64,000 bases of DNA from Dyella_B jejuensis (GCF_044904675.1 NZ_JADIKJ010000001.1:1-64000); one strand, 5' to 3'; counted from the stretch's first letter, positions 34,455 to 44,484 are shown. A program made the numbers and translations. The notes: generated by a model from the letters alone, not told the origin.

Positions 34455-37400
34455 GGCGCGCCCTGTCCCGGCGCTGCCGGCACGCCACCCACGATGAAGG
34501 TGCCGCCGATTTCAAGCTTGCCCACGCCGGTTGGCTGCGCGCCGGTCGACGGCACGCCGATCAGTTCGATCAGGTGCCGTGGCGTCGGCAGCGGCAGGCT
34601 CCACGGCTGCACCGGGCGTACCTGCCGCACCGGCACGCCGTCGCCGGTCCGCGCGGTGTCCAGCAATTGATAGGTGTTGCTGTCGGTGCGCACGATATGC
34701 AGCAGCGACATCGCGCAAACCACGTCGACTTCAGCGAGTTCGCGCAGGCGCGCTTCGATCGCTTCGGCGCGCACGTCCCAATTGAAAATGGCGCGGCAGC
34801 CGTCCGCGTGCCACGGTGACAAGAATTCGACAATGGCCTGGTTGATGCGGATGATCGCCGCGCCCGGATGCACGCCACGCGCCAGGCGCAGCGCGCAGCG
34901 CACCTGGATGCGTTCGTAGACCGCGTTGCGCACCACGATCTGGATGCCTGGCGCACTGCGCTCGCGCACATGGGCGGCCATCTGTTCGAGCACGGCCGCA
35001 TCGAAGCGCGGCGCCTCGGTGCTGTGGAACAGCACGCCCTGGCGCGGCGCCGGCACGACGACCACCAGCACGCCGCCGGGCGCGCCGGCGATCGCCGTGG
35101 CGGGTGCCTCGCCGTTGACGAAGCACTTCACCTTGAACACGGCCGGAAAGGCATCGAGCAGCAAACGCTCGTAATCCCAGGGCGTGCTGGCGCGATCCTT
35201 GTGGCGCAGCCGCTCGGCGCTGCGCACACGCAACATGCCGGCCGCCTCCGGCTGGCTCAGCCCGAACGACGGACCGATCTGCTGGATCGCGCGCAACCCG
35301 CCGATGGCATGCAAGGGCGTGCGAACGGTGGCGGGCGGCAGCGGCGTACTCGTCTCGTCCACGCTGCGCGGATGCACCCGACGCGCCGTGACCGCCTGCG
35401 TGTACACGCCATACAAACCGGCCAGCCGTTCCAGCACGCCATCGGCGCTCAGGCGCAGCCAATACCAGCCGCCCGGCAACTGCGGACAATCGCGCGTCAT
35501 GCCGGCCGGCAGATCGAGCACGACGATACCGTTGCGCAGAAAACCCAGGGTGCCATCTGACAGCAGGCGATCGGTTTCGAGCGCACGCCACCCGTTTTCG
35601 CCCCATACCGCCCACGCCGGTTGCGGCAGCGCCGCCTGCCAGCATTCCGCGGCGCTCTCCGGACGCAGGTGGAAATACAGGCTCAAGGCGCCGCACGGGT
35701 CCGAGCCGGACAAACCTATGTGCAGGTTGCCATCGTAGAAATAGCGCGGCAGCAGCGGCACCCCGTCCATGCCCGGTCGCGCGCGCGGCGTGTCATAGCC
35801 GAATGGATGCAGATGGAACAACTGGCCCGCCGGGGACGATTCCGCGCTTTGCTTGAGCGAGATCCGCTGGCTGGCAACGTAGTCGATCGAGATTTGCTCC
35901 ACCGTCGGCGTGTACGGTTCCTGTGGCAGCGGCACGGTCAGTTGCGCGCGCTTCAGGCGCGCGTTGGTGGTCAGCGCATCGGACAGCAGGCGCGGGTACA
36001 GGGCATGGCCGAAGGCCGCGTTCGGTGCGGACAGTTCCAGCCGGAAAAAACCGTTGCGCGTGGCGGTGCCGTAGACGAACGGCTCCTGCCCCCGCGACTG
36101 TGGCCGGTGATAAAGCGCAAGATCGGTCTCTGGCAGCACCAGGCTGGTCGTATCGCGCAGGTGGCGTTCGCCGTGAAACAGCCCGAGGCTGCCGCCGCTA
36201 CCGCCGCGCCATTGGCCGTCGCGCAATATTTCCGGCCGCACCTGGAAGCCGGCCGCCGACCATTCGCCGGGATAGCCGTGATAGCGCGCGGCAAATCCGC
36301 CCTCCTCGCCCGGCAACTGGCCCCAGCGCACATTCAGGCGCAATGCGCGCAAGGGTTTGCCGGCGAGTTCTTCATTACCGAACAAACAGTAGGCACCCAG
36401 TGCCGGCAGCGGACCGAACGGCTGGAATGGCTTGCCTGCGTCGAGCCGGCCGAGCTGGTTGTACAGCACGATGTCGCGCACGCCAGTAACGTCCACCGAC
36501 AGCACGATGTCGTGCAGGATCACTTGCTGCAACAGGCTGTAGGCATACAGCCGCGTGCGATTTTGCAGGGTCAGCCGCAGCACCGGTTGCGCCGGCCAGG
36601 CCGGCCCATGCAGGGCCGGTTTGCATGGCACTACCGGCGGTCGTTCCAGCCCCAGGTGCATCGACAGTTCAATGCAGCCGCCCCAGCCGAAAGCATCGCT
36701 GTCGCGTCGCCGCGCGAGCACGTCGCCGGGCACCAGCCAGCCACCCGCTACGCTGAACTCGGCCTGCCACACGCCGCGGAACACACGCTCGAAGATCAGT
36801 CCACGATCCGGCAATCCGTGGCCGGCGGCATGGCTGTCGTCGTGCTCGTGCGGATAAATCAGGATCAGCGGGTCGTCGATCTCGACGGCCTTGGGGCCGT
36901 AACCCGGCAAAGCCGCGGCATGCTTGCGCAGCGCATCGACATCGAGCGGATCCAGCGCTTCGTTGCCGGCGATCAGCCATACGGCGAACAGCCGTCCCAG
37001 GCTGTCGCGGAACGACTGGTTATCATCGGCGGCAAGGCAACAAGATACCTGGTAGCACAGGCGCACATCGCCTTCCGTGCGCGGCGTGCGCGTCCACGCC
37101 GAGGCGGCGAGCTGTTCAGCGCTGACCTTGCGCGTCGGCCCGCGGCTGGGATGATGCCTTGCTTCGGCAAGGTCGAGTCGCGCGAATACCCGGCCCAGCC
37201 ATGCCTCGTCGCGCTGCTTGCTCGTGCAGCGCAGCAGCGTGGCCAAGGTATCGTCGTCGTTGGCCGGATGCGACAGGCGCAGCAACACGCGCACTCGGCG
37301 ATCACCCTCCTTCAACGCGAGCATCGGCGAGGCGAGCGCGAAACCCAGCGTCGCGTGCTCCGCATGGGCCGCCGAGCCCTTGGCCTGCCCGCCGAGCAGC

Positions 37401-38473
37401 GGCCACCAGGCCGGCTCCTCCGCATAGGCGGCGTCCGGCGGCAGCAAAGGAATGGCCTGCGACATCACCCGCGTGGCATAGCCGAATTCGCGTTCGGGCG
37501 AGATCAGCGCATCGCGTTCGAGCCGCAGGCTGTAAAGCGCGGCGACCTGGTTGTCGGTGACTTCCAGCGCCTGCTCGGCGGCGAATTCGATCGCCTGCCC
37601 ATGGCTGTCCTTGCCGCCCACGAAGCGCGCATCGCGCGCTATCTGTACCGGCGCGACATAGCGCGGGTCGCGCTCGAAACGCAAATACACCCGCTCGTGC
37701 GCCGGACGCCGCGGCTGCATGCGCAGCAGATCGAGATAGTAGAAGTTGGTAAGCCGTTCGGGAAAACGATTCACCACCGTGCGCGTGTCCTGGTACAGCT
37801 GCAGCGCAGCGAGCAGCAATCCCATCGCCGGTTCGTGCTGGCCGCTGGCGAGGCTTGCCGGCAGCTGCGCCTGCGCCAGCGGACGCAGGCGCGCAATGGT
37901 GACGCACAAGGCTCCCCACAGCCGGCGCAGCAATGGCATGCGCTGCACGGCGTTTTCCATGGCAGGGGCCGGTCCCGTGGCTTGCATGTCCAGGCGCCAC
38001 GCCGGATGCAGCCGCCTAGCTTCGACCGGATCGAGCCCGAAACAGCGCACCGCTTCCTGCATCAGGTCACGCAGGTTGCTGCCGATCGCCGCCATCATCG
38101 CCTGCAACACCTGCGCTGCCACCGGCGTGTCGTGCCTGGCCAGCCATTGGCACCACTGGTCGAAACGCAACAGCAATTGACGCACGCGCCACCATAGATG
38201 CCGCTCATCGGCCCACGGCCACGCTGCGGCGAAGCCTTCCTGCGCACTGGCCAGCGGAAACGAGGCGATATCCGCCAGCAGTACGCTTTCGTCGCGCAGC
38301 AGCGCATCGTCCCAGCAACCGGCATCGGCGCCGTCACCACTGGCGAAACGCAGCTGCGCGGCGTAACCGAGCGTGAGGCGAATGCGCTCGGCCAGCGTGA
38401 ACTCGTCCGGCACGATGTAGCCGGGACAAAGCGCGTCGGCGAGGCGTTGGTCCTGTTGCGTGCCGGCGTTCAT
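34451..38473 (-). CDS. Giant eCIS baseplate protein (Afp11-like, baseplate J fold)
   Basis: The protein has 1340 residues. The C-terminal third contains STPWDYERLLLDAFPAVFKV and VVVVPAPR, then VRNAVYERIQVRCALRLA and IFNWDVRAEAIEARLRELAE, typical of the baseplate J/gp6 wedge family of contractile systems. The N-terminal two thirds are strand-rich and large for the family. It makes the wedges around the spike. It starts 5 bases after the gp25 gene and overlaps the next gene by four bases. A long antisense frame inside it (35621-38197) is a GC-rich artefact. Confidence 0.85.
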   Translation of the reverse strand: MNAGTQQDQRLADALCPGYIVPDEFTLAERIRLTLGYAAQLRFASGDGADAGCWDDALLRDESVLLADIASFPLASAQEGFAAAWPWADERHLWWRVRQLLLRFDQWCQWLARHDTPVAAQVLQAMMAAIGSNLRDLMQEAVRCFGLDPVEARRLHPAWRLDMQATGPAPAMENAVQRMPLLRRLWGALCVTIARLRPLAQAQLPASLASGQHEPAMGLLLAALQLYQDTRTVVNRFPERLTNFYYLDLLRMQPRRPAHERVYLRFERDPRYVAPVQIARDARFVGGKDSHGQAIEFAAEQALEVTDNQVAALYSLRLERDALISPEREFGYATRVMSQAIPLLPPDAAYAEEPAWWPLLGGQAKGSAAHAEHATLGFALASPMLALKEGDRRVRVLLRLSHPANDDDTLATLLRCTSKQRDEAWLGRVFARLDLAEARHHPSRGPTRKVSAEQLAASAWTRTPRTEGDVRLCYQVSCCLAADDNQSFRDSLGRLFAVWLIAGNEALDPLDVDALRKHAAALPGYGPKAVEIDDPLILIYPHEHDDSHAAGHGLPDRGLIFERVFRGVWQAEFSVAGGWLVPGDVLARRRDSDAFGWGGCIELSMHLGLERPPVVPCKPALHGPAWPAQPVLRLTLQNRTRLYAYSLLQQVILHDIVLSVDVTGVRDIVLYNQLGRLDAGKPFQPFGPLPALGAYCLFGNEELAGKPLRALRLNVRWGQLPGEEGGFAARYHGYPGEWSAAGFQVRPEILRDGQWRGGSGGSLGLFHGERHLRDTTSLVLPETDLALYHRPQSRGQEPFVYGTATRNGFFRLELSAPNAAFGHALYPRLLSDALTTNARLKRAQLTVPLPQEPYTPTVEQISIDYVASQRISLKQSAESSPAGQLFHLHPFGYDTPRARPGMDGVPLLPRYFYDGNLHIGLSGSDPCGALSLYFHLRPESAAECWQAALPQPAWAVWGENGWRALETDRLLSDGTLGFLRNGIVVLDLPAGMTRDCPQLPGGWYWLRLSADGVLERLAGLYGVYTQAVTARRVHPRSVDETSTPLPPATVRTPLHAIGGLRAIQQIGPSFGLSQPEAAGMLRVRSAERLRHKDRASTPWDYERLLLDAFPAVFKVKCFVNGEAPATAIAGAPGGVLVVVVPAPRQGVLFHSTEAPRFDAAVLEQMAAHVRERSAPGIQIVVRNAVYERIQVRCALRLARGVHPGAAIIRINQAIVEFLSPWHADGCRAIFNWDVRAEAIEARLRELAEVDVVCAMSLLHIVRTDSNTYQLLDTARTGDGVPVRQVRPVQPWSLPLPTPRHLIELIGVPSTGAQPTGVGKLEIGGTFIVGGVPAAPGQGAP

Positions 38474-38478
38474 GCCAG

Positions 38479-38889
38479 TCAGGCCCGCACCGGATTGGTG
38501 GCCTGGTGCAAATAAAACGGATAAACCAGGTTATGCCGCGTGTTGGTGGTGCGGATGGTGTAGTCGATCAGGATTTCCAGCCGGCCGCTCATCGCATCGG
38601 CCAGCTGCGCATCCATGCTGTTCAAGCTGATGCGCGGCTCGTAGAACAGGATCGCCTTGCGGATCATCTCCTTGATTTCGGTCACGGTCTGTTCGCTGGC
38701 CTCCTCGAACACCATGCGCCGGATACCGCAACCGTAGTTCGGCAGCATCACCCGCTCGCCCGGATGGGTGGACAGCAGGATGCGCAGGCTTTCGGCGATA
38801 TCCTCGCTGTCGGCCACCATCACCGCTTCTTTGGTGCGCGGGTCGAAGCGCGGCGGGAAACTCCATCCTCGTCCAAGGAAATCGGCCAT
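38479..38889 (-). CDS. eCIS gp25-like baseplate protein (Afp9-like)
   Basis: The protein has 136 residues. GWSFPPRFDPRTKEAVMVAD leads into EDIAESLRILLSTHPGERVM and LPNYGCGI, the gp25/lysozyme-like fold of baseplate wedges, with the conserved P-G-E-R and Y-G-C/G motif. The family caps the sheath at the baseplate. The ATG at 38889 lies 2 bases after the PAAR gene stop; the longer frame to 39156 is a read-through. Confidence 0.9.
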   Translation of the reverse strand: MADFLGRGWSFPPRFDPRTKEAVMVADSEDIAESLRILLSTHPGERVMLPNYGCGIRRMVFEEASEQTVTEIKEMIRKAILFYEPRISLNSMDAQLADAMSGRLEILIDYTIRTTNTRHNLVYPFYLHQATNPVRA

Positions 38890-38891
38890 GC

Positions 38892-39191
38892 TCAACCCCC
38901 GACGATGACAGTAGGACAACCCATCACGATGCTGCCGCCATGCGCGGTGGTATCGCCGATGCGGGCGGCCGGCATGCCGCCGATCATCACCGTGGCCGAC
39001 CCTTTCACGATGGAATCGGGCGGGCCGACGCAGGTAGCAAGACTGCCCACTACCGCCGCCGGCAATTTGGCGATCAGCACGGTCGGCACGCAGGGCGCGA
39101 CAATCGGGCCGCCCACGTGCGGCACCGGCGGCAGTCCTGGTGTCACCATCGGGCAAGTGTGCATGTCGGTCAGGCGGGCGGCGGGCGGCAT
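38892..39191 (-). CDS. PAAR-repeat spike tip protein (Afp10-like)
   Basis: The protein has 99 residues: PPAARLTDMHTCPMVTPGLP, then GGPIVAPCVPTVLI, GMPAARIGDTTAHGG and the end SIVMGCPTVIVGG. These are PAAR repeats, which form the sharp zinc-bound cone on a spike trimer; His/Cys candidates are in THxCP-like DMHTCP, APC, TAHGG and MGCP. It lies 16 bases after the spike gene. It has no C-terminal toxin extension. Confidence 0.95.
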   Translation of the reverse strand: MPPAARLTDMHTCPMVTPGLPPVPHVGGPIVAPCVPTVLIAKLPAAVVGSLATCVGPPDSIVKGSATVMIGGMPAARIGDTTAHGGSIVMGCPTVIVGG

Positions 39192-39207
39192 CGGGTCTCT
39201 CGGCGCT

Positions 39208-40995
39208 TTAGTTGATCATGACCATCGCACCCTTCACCGTGGTCTGTCCGGCGGCGGACAGCTCGGCGCTGGCCGAACCCTTGCCGGCGAACCCCACCTG
39301 CGCTTCGCAGGTGACATTCATGCCGGTTGCTTTCAGATCGGCGGTGGCATTGATATTGATCGCCGCGTTCGCGGTGATCGTCACGTTGCCCTGCGCGGTG
39401 AGCTTGATGTCGGACTGGCTGGTCAAGGCAATGCCGGCGCTGGACAGCTTGACGCTGTTGTTGTGCTGGTCCTGCACGGTGATCGCCTGGTTCTTGTCGT
39501 CGAGCACCACTTGATTGTTGCCCGGGGTGATCACGGTGATGATCTTGTCCTGTTCGTTGAACTCGATCTTGTGCAGGCAGCGCGTGACGATCGCCTTGGT
39601 GTTGTTTTGTGCCTCGATCGTGTACGGCGGCTTGCGCGAGCTGCTGTATAGCGAGCCCAGCACCACCGGATGGCTGGGATCGTCGTTCAAGTAGCCGAGC
39701 AGCACTTCATCGCCGACTTCCGGCAGGAAGAACGCGCCAAACGCGCTGGATGCGTAGAACTGCAACAGGCGCGCCCATACGCCCTGCGTCTGCGCTTGCA
39801 GCACCGGCACGTTGACCTGGATGCGTTGTTCACCTTCCGGATCGCCATCGAGTTTCATCACGACGCCGATCTGCAAGCCGTTCACGCCCGGCAGCAAGCC
39901 GCCATTGAGCGGCGCCACCACGTCTTCGCGCTCCATGTGCCAGTCCGCCCGCAGGCCGAACTCGACGTGCGTGGTCCAGTTGCCGCTGCTGATGTCATGC
40001 TCGACCGCCGACACGTAGACCGAACCCTTGAACCGCGCCCCGACCCCGTTGACCTCGATCAGGCTGTCGGGCACGGCGGCGGCGCTGCCGCGAAAACTCA
40101 TTTGCCCGCGAATACGGGCCAATGCGGATTTCTGCTGCGCGGCCTTGGCCCAATCGGTCAAGGTGGCCATCGGCTGGGTCGCACCGCTCTGCAAGGTATA
40201 GGTCGCCGGGCTGGCGACCTGCGCCAGCGTCGCTCCGCTGAGATTGCCCTGCTGGTTGAGGGTGACCGGACTGGCCGCATTGCCCTGCATCACCGACTGC
40301 TGCTTGGGATCCCAGGCAACCGCCTGCACCGCGGTGTACTGGCTGCGCGCGTCGATATCCGCCTCGAACGCGATCAGGTCGTTGCCCCAGGTCACCGACA
40401 GCACCGCGGAAGCGGACGTGTTCGGCGCCTTGACCTTCACCGTGCCCGCATCGACATTGACCAGCAGGCCATTGGCGTCGGCGCGCGCCAGCATGAAATC
40501 CCAGTCGCTGCAATAGAACTGCACCAGTTCGTCGTAGGGCGTGGCCGTGCTGCTCACGTCGGCCGACAAGCCGTGATTGCCGATCAAGGTGGCGATGATG
40601 TCGCTGTCCTTGGATTGCAGGTAGTTGGCGTTGTTGCGACCGATCGTCATCTTGGCCGCCTGGTCGCGGCATTCGATCACCAGGCGCGAATTGTTCTCGC
40701 TGTCGATCTTCACGCTATGGCGCACCACGATGCCGCTGAACAAGGGCGCTTCGTCGCTGCCGTAGCCGGCGCTGACGCTCAACGCGGCGCCTGGCGCAAA
40801 GGTGGCCGCGTCGCTCAGCTCGAAGTCGCCGGTGGGCATATCGCCATCGGCCAGCACGATCTCCGCCCAGGGAATGCGGTTGACCGCGCGGCGTACCGTG
40901 ATCGATACGATCGGCAAGGTGGCGAGCGTCTGGCCGCCTGCGCTGATGGTTACGCGGATCGCACCGTTGCTATCGGCGTTGGGAGACTCGGCCAT
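39208..40995 (-). CDS. eCIS spike protein (Afp8/VgrG-like)
   Basis: The protein has 595 residues. The N-terminal part (ADGDMPTGDFELSDAATFAP, SGIVVRHSVKIDSENNSRLV) corresponds to the gp27-like hub, the middle (GVVMKLDGDPEGEQRIQVNV, LPEVGDEVLLGYLNDDP, HPVVLGSLYSSSRKPP) to the OB-fold base. The end is the beta-helix needle with repeated strands (DIKLTAQGNVTITANAAINI). This is the classic VgrG/Afp8 order. It starts 3 bases after the LysM gene. Confidence 0.95.
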   Translation of the reverse strand: MAESPNADSNGAIRVTISAGGQTLATLPIVSITVRRAVNRIPWAEIVLADGDMPTGDFELSDAATFAPGAALSVSAGYGSDEAPLFSGIVVRHSVKIDSENNSRLVIECRDQAAKMTIGRNNANYLQSKDSDIIATLIGNHGLSADVSSTATPYDELVQFYCSDWDFMLARADANGLLVNVDAGTVKVKAPNTSASAVLSVTWGNDLIAFEADIDARSQYTAVQAVAWDPKQQSVMQGNAASPVTLNQQGNLSGATLAQVASPATYTLQSGATQPMATLTDWAKAAQQKSALARIRGQMSFRGSAAAVPDSLIEVNGVGARFKGSVYVSAVEHDISSGNWTTHVEFGLRADWHMEREDVVAPLNGGLLPGVNGLQIGVVMKLDGDPEGEQRIQVNVPVLQAQTQGVWARLLQFYASSAFGAFFLPEVGDEVLLGYLNDDPSHPVVLGSLYSSSRKPPYTIEAQNNTKAIVTRCLHKIEFNEQDKIITVITPGNNQVVLDDKNQAITVQDQHNNSVKLSSAGIALTSQSDIKLTAQGNVTITANAAININATADLKATGMNVTCEAQVGFAGKGSASAELSAAGQTTVKGAMVMIN

Positions 40996-40998
40996 GGC

Positions 40999-41691
40999 TC
41001 AACCCAGCGGCGGAAAACGCAGCGTCAGGCCGGGCCTTAGCGCGCGAAACGCATGCAGGCCATTGAAGCGGGCCACGTCGACGTAATAACGGCTGTCGCC
41101 ATAAATGCGATGGCACAGCAGCGGCAGCGTATCGCCTTCCGTGACCACCACCGCATGGCTGAGGTCGGGGGAGGACATGTTCGCCTCCAGCGCCGCCTCT
41201 TGCGGATTCTTGTAACCCTGGAAGGTCATCTTCGCCTTGGCGCGCAAGGGCGCGCCGCTCGGGCGGAACAGCGTGTAGTCGATGTTGAAGGTGGTCAGCC
41301 GCCCGTAGAACGCCAGCCGTCCCCACAGCACCTGCACCACGTTGGGTTCGTGCTGCTTGCCGTTGTAGGTATAGACGACATCGTTCAACGCATTGAGTTG
41401 ATCCTCGACTTCGGCCGGCAGATTGAGGTTGGATGGCACCGGCACCACGCCGGTACCGTCGAACACGGTGGAAAAATCCAGCGTGCCCGGCTGCATGCGC
41501 GAAAAGTTCCGTCCACTGCCGGTATCGCCCAGCGGCACGCTGCCGCCGAACCGGGTCTTGCGCGACAAGGTGAGCTCGGACGGATTGATCAGCAGCGAAA
41601 TCGATTTGCCGCTGGGTGTCGGCGTATTGCCACTGGTATCGCAGATGCTGATTTTCAGCTGGGATTTCCCAGAGGAGAGGCTATCTGGCAT
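40999..41691 (-). CDS. eCIS LysM tube-adaptor protein (Afp7-like)
   Basis: The protein has 230 residues. The N-terminal beta part (LLINPSELTLSRKTRFGG) and RLTTFNIDYTLFRPSGAPLR are typical of the CIS tube-spike adaptor, and the C-terminus is a LysM-like motif: VTEGDTLPLLCHRIYGDSRY, then VARFNGL and LRPGLTLRFPPLG. It links the inner tube to the spike hub. The gene abuts the DUF5908 gene and the spike gene. Confidence 0.9.
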   Translation of the reverse strand: MPDSLSSGKSQLKISICDTSGNTPTPSGKSISLLINPSELTLSRKTRFGGSVPLGDTGSGRNFSRMQPGTLDFSTVFDGTGVVPVPSNLNLPAEVEDQLNALNDVVYTYNGKQHEPNVVQVLWGRLAFYGRLTTFNIDYTLFRPSGAPLRAKAKMTFQGYKNPQEAALEANMSSPDLSHAVVVTEGDTLPLLCHRIYGDSRYYVDVARFNGLHAFRALRPGLTLRFPPLG

Positions 41692-41889
41692 TCATCGCTC
41701 CCGCATCCGCTCAGACTCCGCCGTGAACAGCGCGCGCAAGCGCCGACGCTCCTCGCTGCCGCCAAGGTTGCCCTCGCTATTGCCGCCGCCGTCGTGATCG
41801 TCATCCGCCAGCGCCGGCTCGCCGGCACTATCGGCGCCACCGCGATCGATACTCGACTTGATTACCATCTGGCGGATTTCGATCGTCAC
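41692..41889 (-). CDS. DUF5908 small eCIS protein
   Basis: The protein has 65 residues. The N-terminus MTIEIRQMVIKSSI matches the (M/P)IEIRE(L/M)VIK opening of the DUF5908 family, which is encoded between tube and LysM genes in many eCIS loci. The rest is Asp/Gly/Glu-rich and ends in RRRLRALFTAESERMRER. Function unknown; gene order makes an assembly role likely. It is easily missed because of its length. Confidence 0.75.
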   Translation of the reverse strand: MTIEIRQMVIKSSIDRGGADSAGEPALADDDHDGGGNSEGNLGGSEERRRLRALFTAESERMRER

Positions 41890-41898
41890 GATTGGGCC

Positions 41899-42396
41899 TC
41901 AGTCACTTCGTTGTACAAACTGATAAGCAAGCTCGATCGTCTCCAGCGCCACTTCGTTCTTGGTGGAATGGAAACTGTCGATCTCCCAGCGCACCGGATA
42001 CGCATTGGTGAACGACCAGGTGCGCAACGGATTGGCCTTGGCGTCGAGCAGCTTGACCGTTACCGGCGCCAGCTTGATCGATACCGACAGGCCGCCTTCC
42101 AAGGTGTTCTTGCACCAGCCCACCAACGGCGAATCGGTCGAGGCGACGCCACGCTTGAGCGTCAGGCGCTTTTGCTTCACGCCGGTGGGAAGCTGGTGCA
42201 TGAAGCGGTTCTCGCCGCCTTCGCGCAGCTCGTCCACTTCCATGCTCAATTCCAGGCCTGACACTTCCTGGAACGAGCTGTCCACGCCCGACGCGCCGCT
42301 GCCGATGCTGACCGTGAACTGGAACGCGGCCGGCAGCAGTGCCCCGAGCTTGTCTTCCTGCACGACCTCGGCAGGCCATGCCGCCGGATCAGCCAT
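41899..42396 (-). CDS. eCIS inner tube protein (Afp5-like)
   Basis: The protein has 165 residues of the T4 gp19/Hcp-like tube family: AAFQFTVSIGSGASGVDSSF, QEVSGLELSMEVDELREGG, KRLTLKRGV and VALETIELAYQFVQ. The extended N-terminus and FMHQLP loop, and its place next to LysM, suggest the baseplate-proximal tube ring (Afp5), with 42389-42847 as the main tube. It overlaps the first tube gene by eight bases. Confidence 0.85.
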   Translation of the reverse strand: MADPAAWPAEVVQEDKLGALLPAAFQFTVSIGSGASGVDSSFQEVSGLELSMEVDELREGGENRFMHQLPTGVKQKRLTLKRGVASTDSPLVGWCKNTLEGGLSVSIKLAPVTVKLLDAKANPLRTWSFTNAYPVRWEIDSFHSTKNEVALETIELAYQFVQRSD

Positions 42397-42847
42397 TGGC
42401 GATCGTCAGGCCTTCGTGTGCAATCTCGATGGTTTCGATCGCCACCTCGTTGCCCTGCGCCTTCAGGTCGGTACCGGTGATCTTGGTCGGCCACGCATTG
42501 GCCAGCGTCCATACCATGGTCGGCTTGCCGGCTTCGTCGAGCAGGCTGATCGTGACGGGCACGCGCTGGATCGTGTTCATCTTGATCTTGTTGAACCAGT
42601 CCCAGAACTTGTTATCGCCCTTGAACACGCCCTTCTTCATAGTGACGTTGCTGAATTTCTTCAGCCCCGGCATCTTGATCGACGCATATACCGGGCTGTC
42701 GCCGTGGCGATACTCGATGGGCTGCGCTTCGATATCGAGCCCGGATATTTCCTCAAACGACATCACGGCCGAATCCCACTTCACCTGGAAGTAGAACTTG
42801 GGCATCGGCCAAATGCTGGTTGACTGTTGCGAACCGTCGTCTGCCAT
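42389..42847 (-). CDS. eCIS main inner tube protein (Afp1-like)
   Basis: The protein has 152 residues of the same fold: PKFYFQVKWDSAVMSFEEIS, GLDIEAQPIEYRHGD, MPGLKKFSNVTMKKGVF, then VPVTISLLDEAGKPTMVWTL and VAIETIEIAHEGL. Stacked hexamers of this protein line the channel that carries cargo. It is the first of two tube genes after the sheath, separated from the sheath by 65 bases. Confidence 0.9.
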   Translation of the reverse strand: MADDGSQQSTSIWPMPKFYFQVKWDSAVMSFEEISGLDIEAQPIEYRHGDSPVYASIKMPGLKKFSNVTMKKGVFKGDNKFWDWFNKIKMNTIQRVPVTISLLDEAGKPTMVWTLANAWPTKITGTDLKAQGNEVAIETIEIAHEGLTIANG

Positions 42848-42912
42848 ACGAATACTCCGTCAGTGCAAGGTGAGGCGCTATGCGGCGGGCGCAACGCGGC
42901 GCCCGCGCCATG

Positions 42913-44484
42913 TCACGATTTCTGCATCTGCTGCTGGAAAGTGATCTCGATAAATTCCGCCGGGCGCACCATCGCCACCAGCACGGTGACGCGCAGGATG
43001 CCTTCGAGAATATCGTCCGGGGTCATGGTTTCGCCCAGGCCGCAATACACGCCGAAGGCGTCCTCGGGCACGGCGCCGGCCAGGCCGCCGCGCTTCCAGA
43101 TGCTGGTAAGGAAGTTCTGGATCATGCTCTTGATGGTGACCCAGGTATTGGCGACGTTCGGCTCGAACACCAGCGCCTTGGCGGCCAGCCGGCAGGACTC
43201 CTCCAACATGATCATGGTGCGGCGCACGTTGATGTAGCGCCAGTCCAGGCTGTTGCCATCCAGCGTGCGCGCACCCCACACCAGTACGCCTTCGCCGATG
43301 AAAGAGCGAATCGCGTTGATCGACTTACCCTGGGTGGTGACGTTGAGATCTTCCTGGTCCACCGCGGAGATGGCGATAGAAGGCGATACCACTCCGGACA
43401 GGCTGACATTGGCCGGCGCTTTCCACACGCCGCGGCTGTTGTCGACCATGGTGTAGATACCGGCCATCGCCGCGCTGGGCGGCATGAGGTTCAGCCTGCC
43501 CTTGATCAAGTCCATGACGGTGTTGAACAGCGGACTGATGGTGCTCAGCGTCTTGTTGAGCAGTGCCTTGTTGGCGAGGATCGCGTCCGGCGTGGGCGCC
43601 GGCTCGACCTTGCTCCAGTCCTTGGTGATATCGGCGATGGCCTGGATCTGCTCCTTGTCCTTGAGCGAGGCGCCATCCGGCGCGGTTTCCGGCAAGCCAA
43701 GCTCGTTGCGCAGCAGCAGCTGCAGCACATCGGCGGAGGAGATGTTCTCGTAGCTCAACTCCTTGTCGCCGACCACGGTGGTGTTCAACCACGGGTAATA
43801 CGCTGCCGCGAAATTGAGGAAGTTGATGCCCAGGCTGTTGCGGAACAGGTCGACCGGATCGCCGCCTGGATCGTTGCGCGGTTTGTCACCACCCCATACA
43901 TCGAGGATCGCCACGCGATTTCTCATCTTGTCGCCGCAGTGCTGCAGCACGGCCTGCTGCAGGCCGATGCAGTCGGGTTGCTTGAGCAGCACGGCTTCGG
44001 GAATCACCACCATGGTCGGCTCCTGCTCCTTGAGCAGTTCGTCGACACCACGGTTGAACTTGTCCGGATCCAGGTCCGACTGATAGTCGCCGACCGAGAC
44101 GATGTAGCAAGGGCCGCCGCCATTCTGGAAGAAGTGGCGCATGGCGTTGTACAGCCCATAGCGGCCACCGTCCTGGCCGGCAGGCTGCTCGAACACGTAC
44201 TCGGTGAGCTTGTTGTCCTTGCCGGCCGCCTTGAAATCAGCCAGCGCGGACGGATCGGTTTTTTCCACGATGTTGAAGCGCGGATTGGGCCCGAAGCCGA
44301 AATACTGGTGGTACTCGGCCATCGAGCTGATGCGCCAGGGCTTGAACGAAAGTGGCTTGCTGCGGTTGTCTGCGATCTCGGTGTGGCCGATGAATGCGGG
44401 TACGGCGGTAGCCACTTCCACCACCGAGTTGGGAAACGCATTCTTCTCGACGATATAGACACCCGGTGTCTTCATTGCACCCAT
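42913..44484 (-). CDS. eCIS contractile sheath protein
   Basis: The protein has 523 residues. KTPGVYIVEKNAFPNSVVEV and AVPAFIGHTE at the N-terminus and SFIGEGVLVWGARTLDGNSL followed by WRYINVRRTMIMLEES near the C-terminus are the standard tail-sheath signatures. Only one sheath gene is present; Afp and PVC systems have three, so this is a simple one-sheath lineage. The protein contracts around the tube to drive it through a membrane. GTG/ATG choice at the N-terminus (MGAM...) is minor. Confidence 0.95.
   Translation of the reverse strand: MGAMKTPGVYIVEKNAFPNSVVEVATAVPAFIGHTEIADNRSKPLSFKPWRISSMAEYHQYFGFGPNPRFNIVEKTDPSALADFKAAGKDNKLTEYVFEQPAGQDGGRYGLYNAMRHFFQNGGGPCYIVSVGDYQSDLDPDKFNRGVDELLKEQEPTMVVIPEAVLLKQPDCIGLQQAVLQHCGDKMRNRVAILDVWGGDKPRNDPGGDPVDLFRNSLGINFLNFAAAYYPWLNTTVVGDKELSYENISSADVLQLLLRNELGLPETAPDGASLKDKEQIQAIADITKDWSKVEPAPTPDAILANKALLNKTLSTISPLFNTVMDLIKGRLNLMPPSAAMAGIYTMVDNSRGVWKAPANVSLSGVVSPSIAISAVDQEDLNVTTQGKSINAIRSFIGEGVLVWGARTLDGNSLDWRYINVRRTMIMLEESCRLAAKALVFEPNVANTWVTIKSMIQNFLTSIWKRGGLAGAVPEDAFGVYCGLGETMTPDDILEGILRVTVLVAMVRPAEFIEITFQQQMQKS

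Noticed and set aside
35621..38197. Forward frame of 858 residues
   Set aside because: Antisense to the Afp11-like gene, with His/Gln/Arg-rich low-complexity product and no domain.
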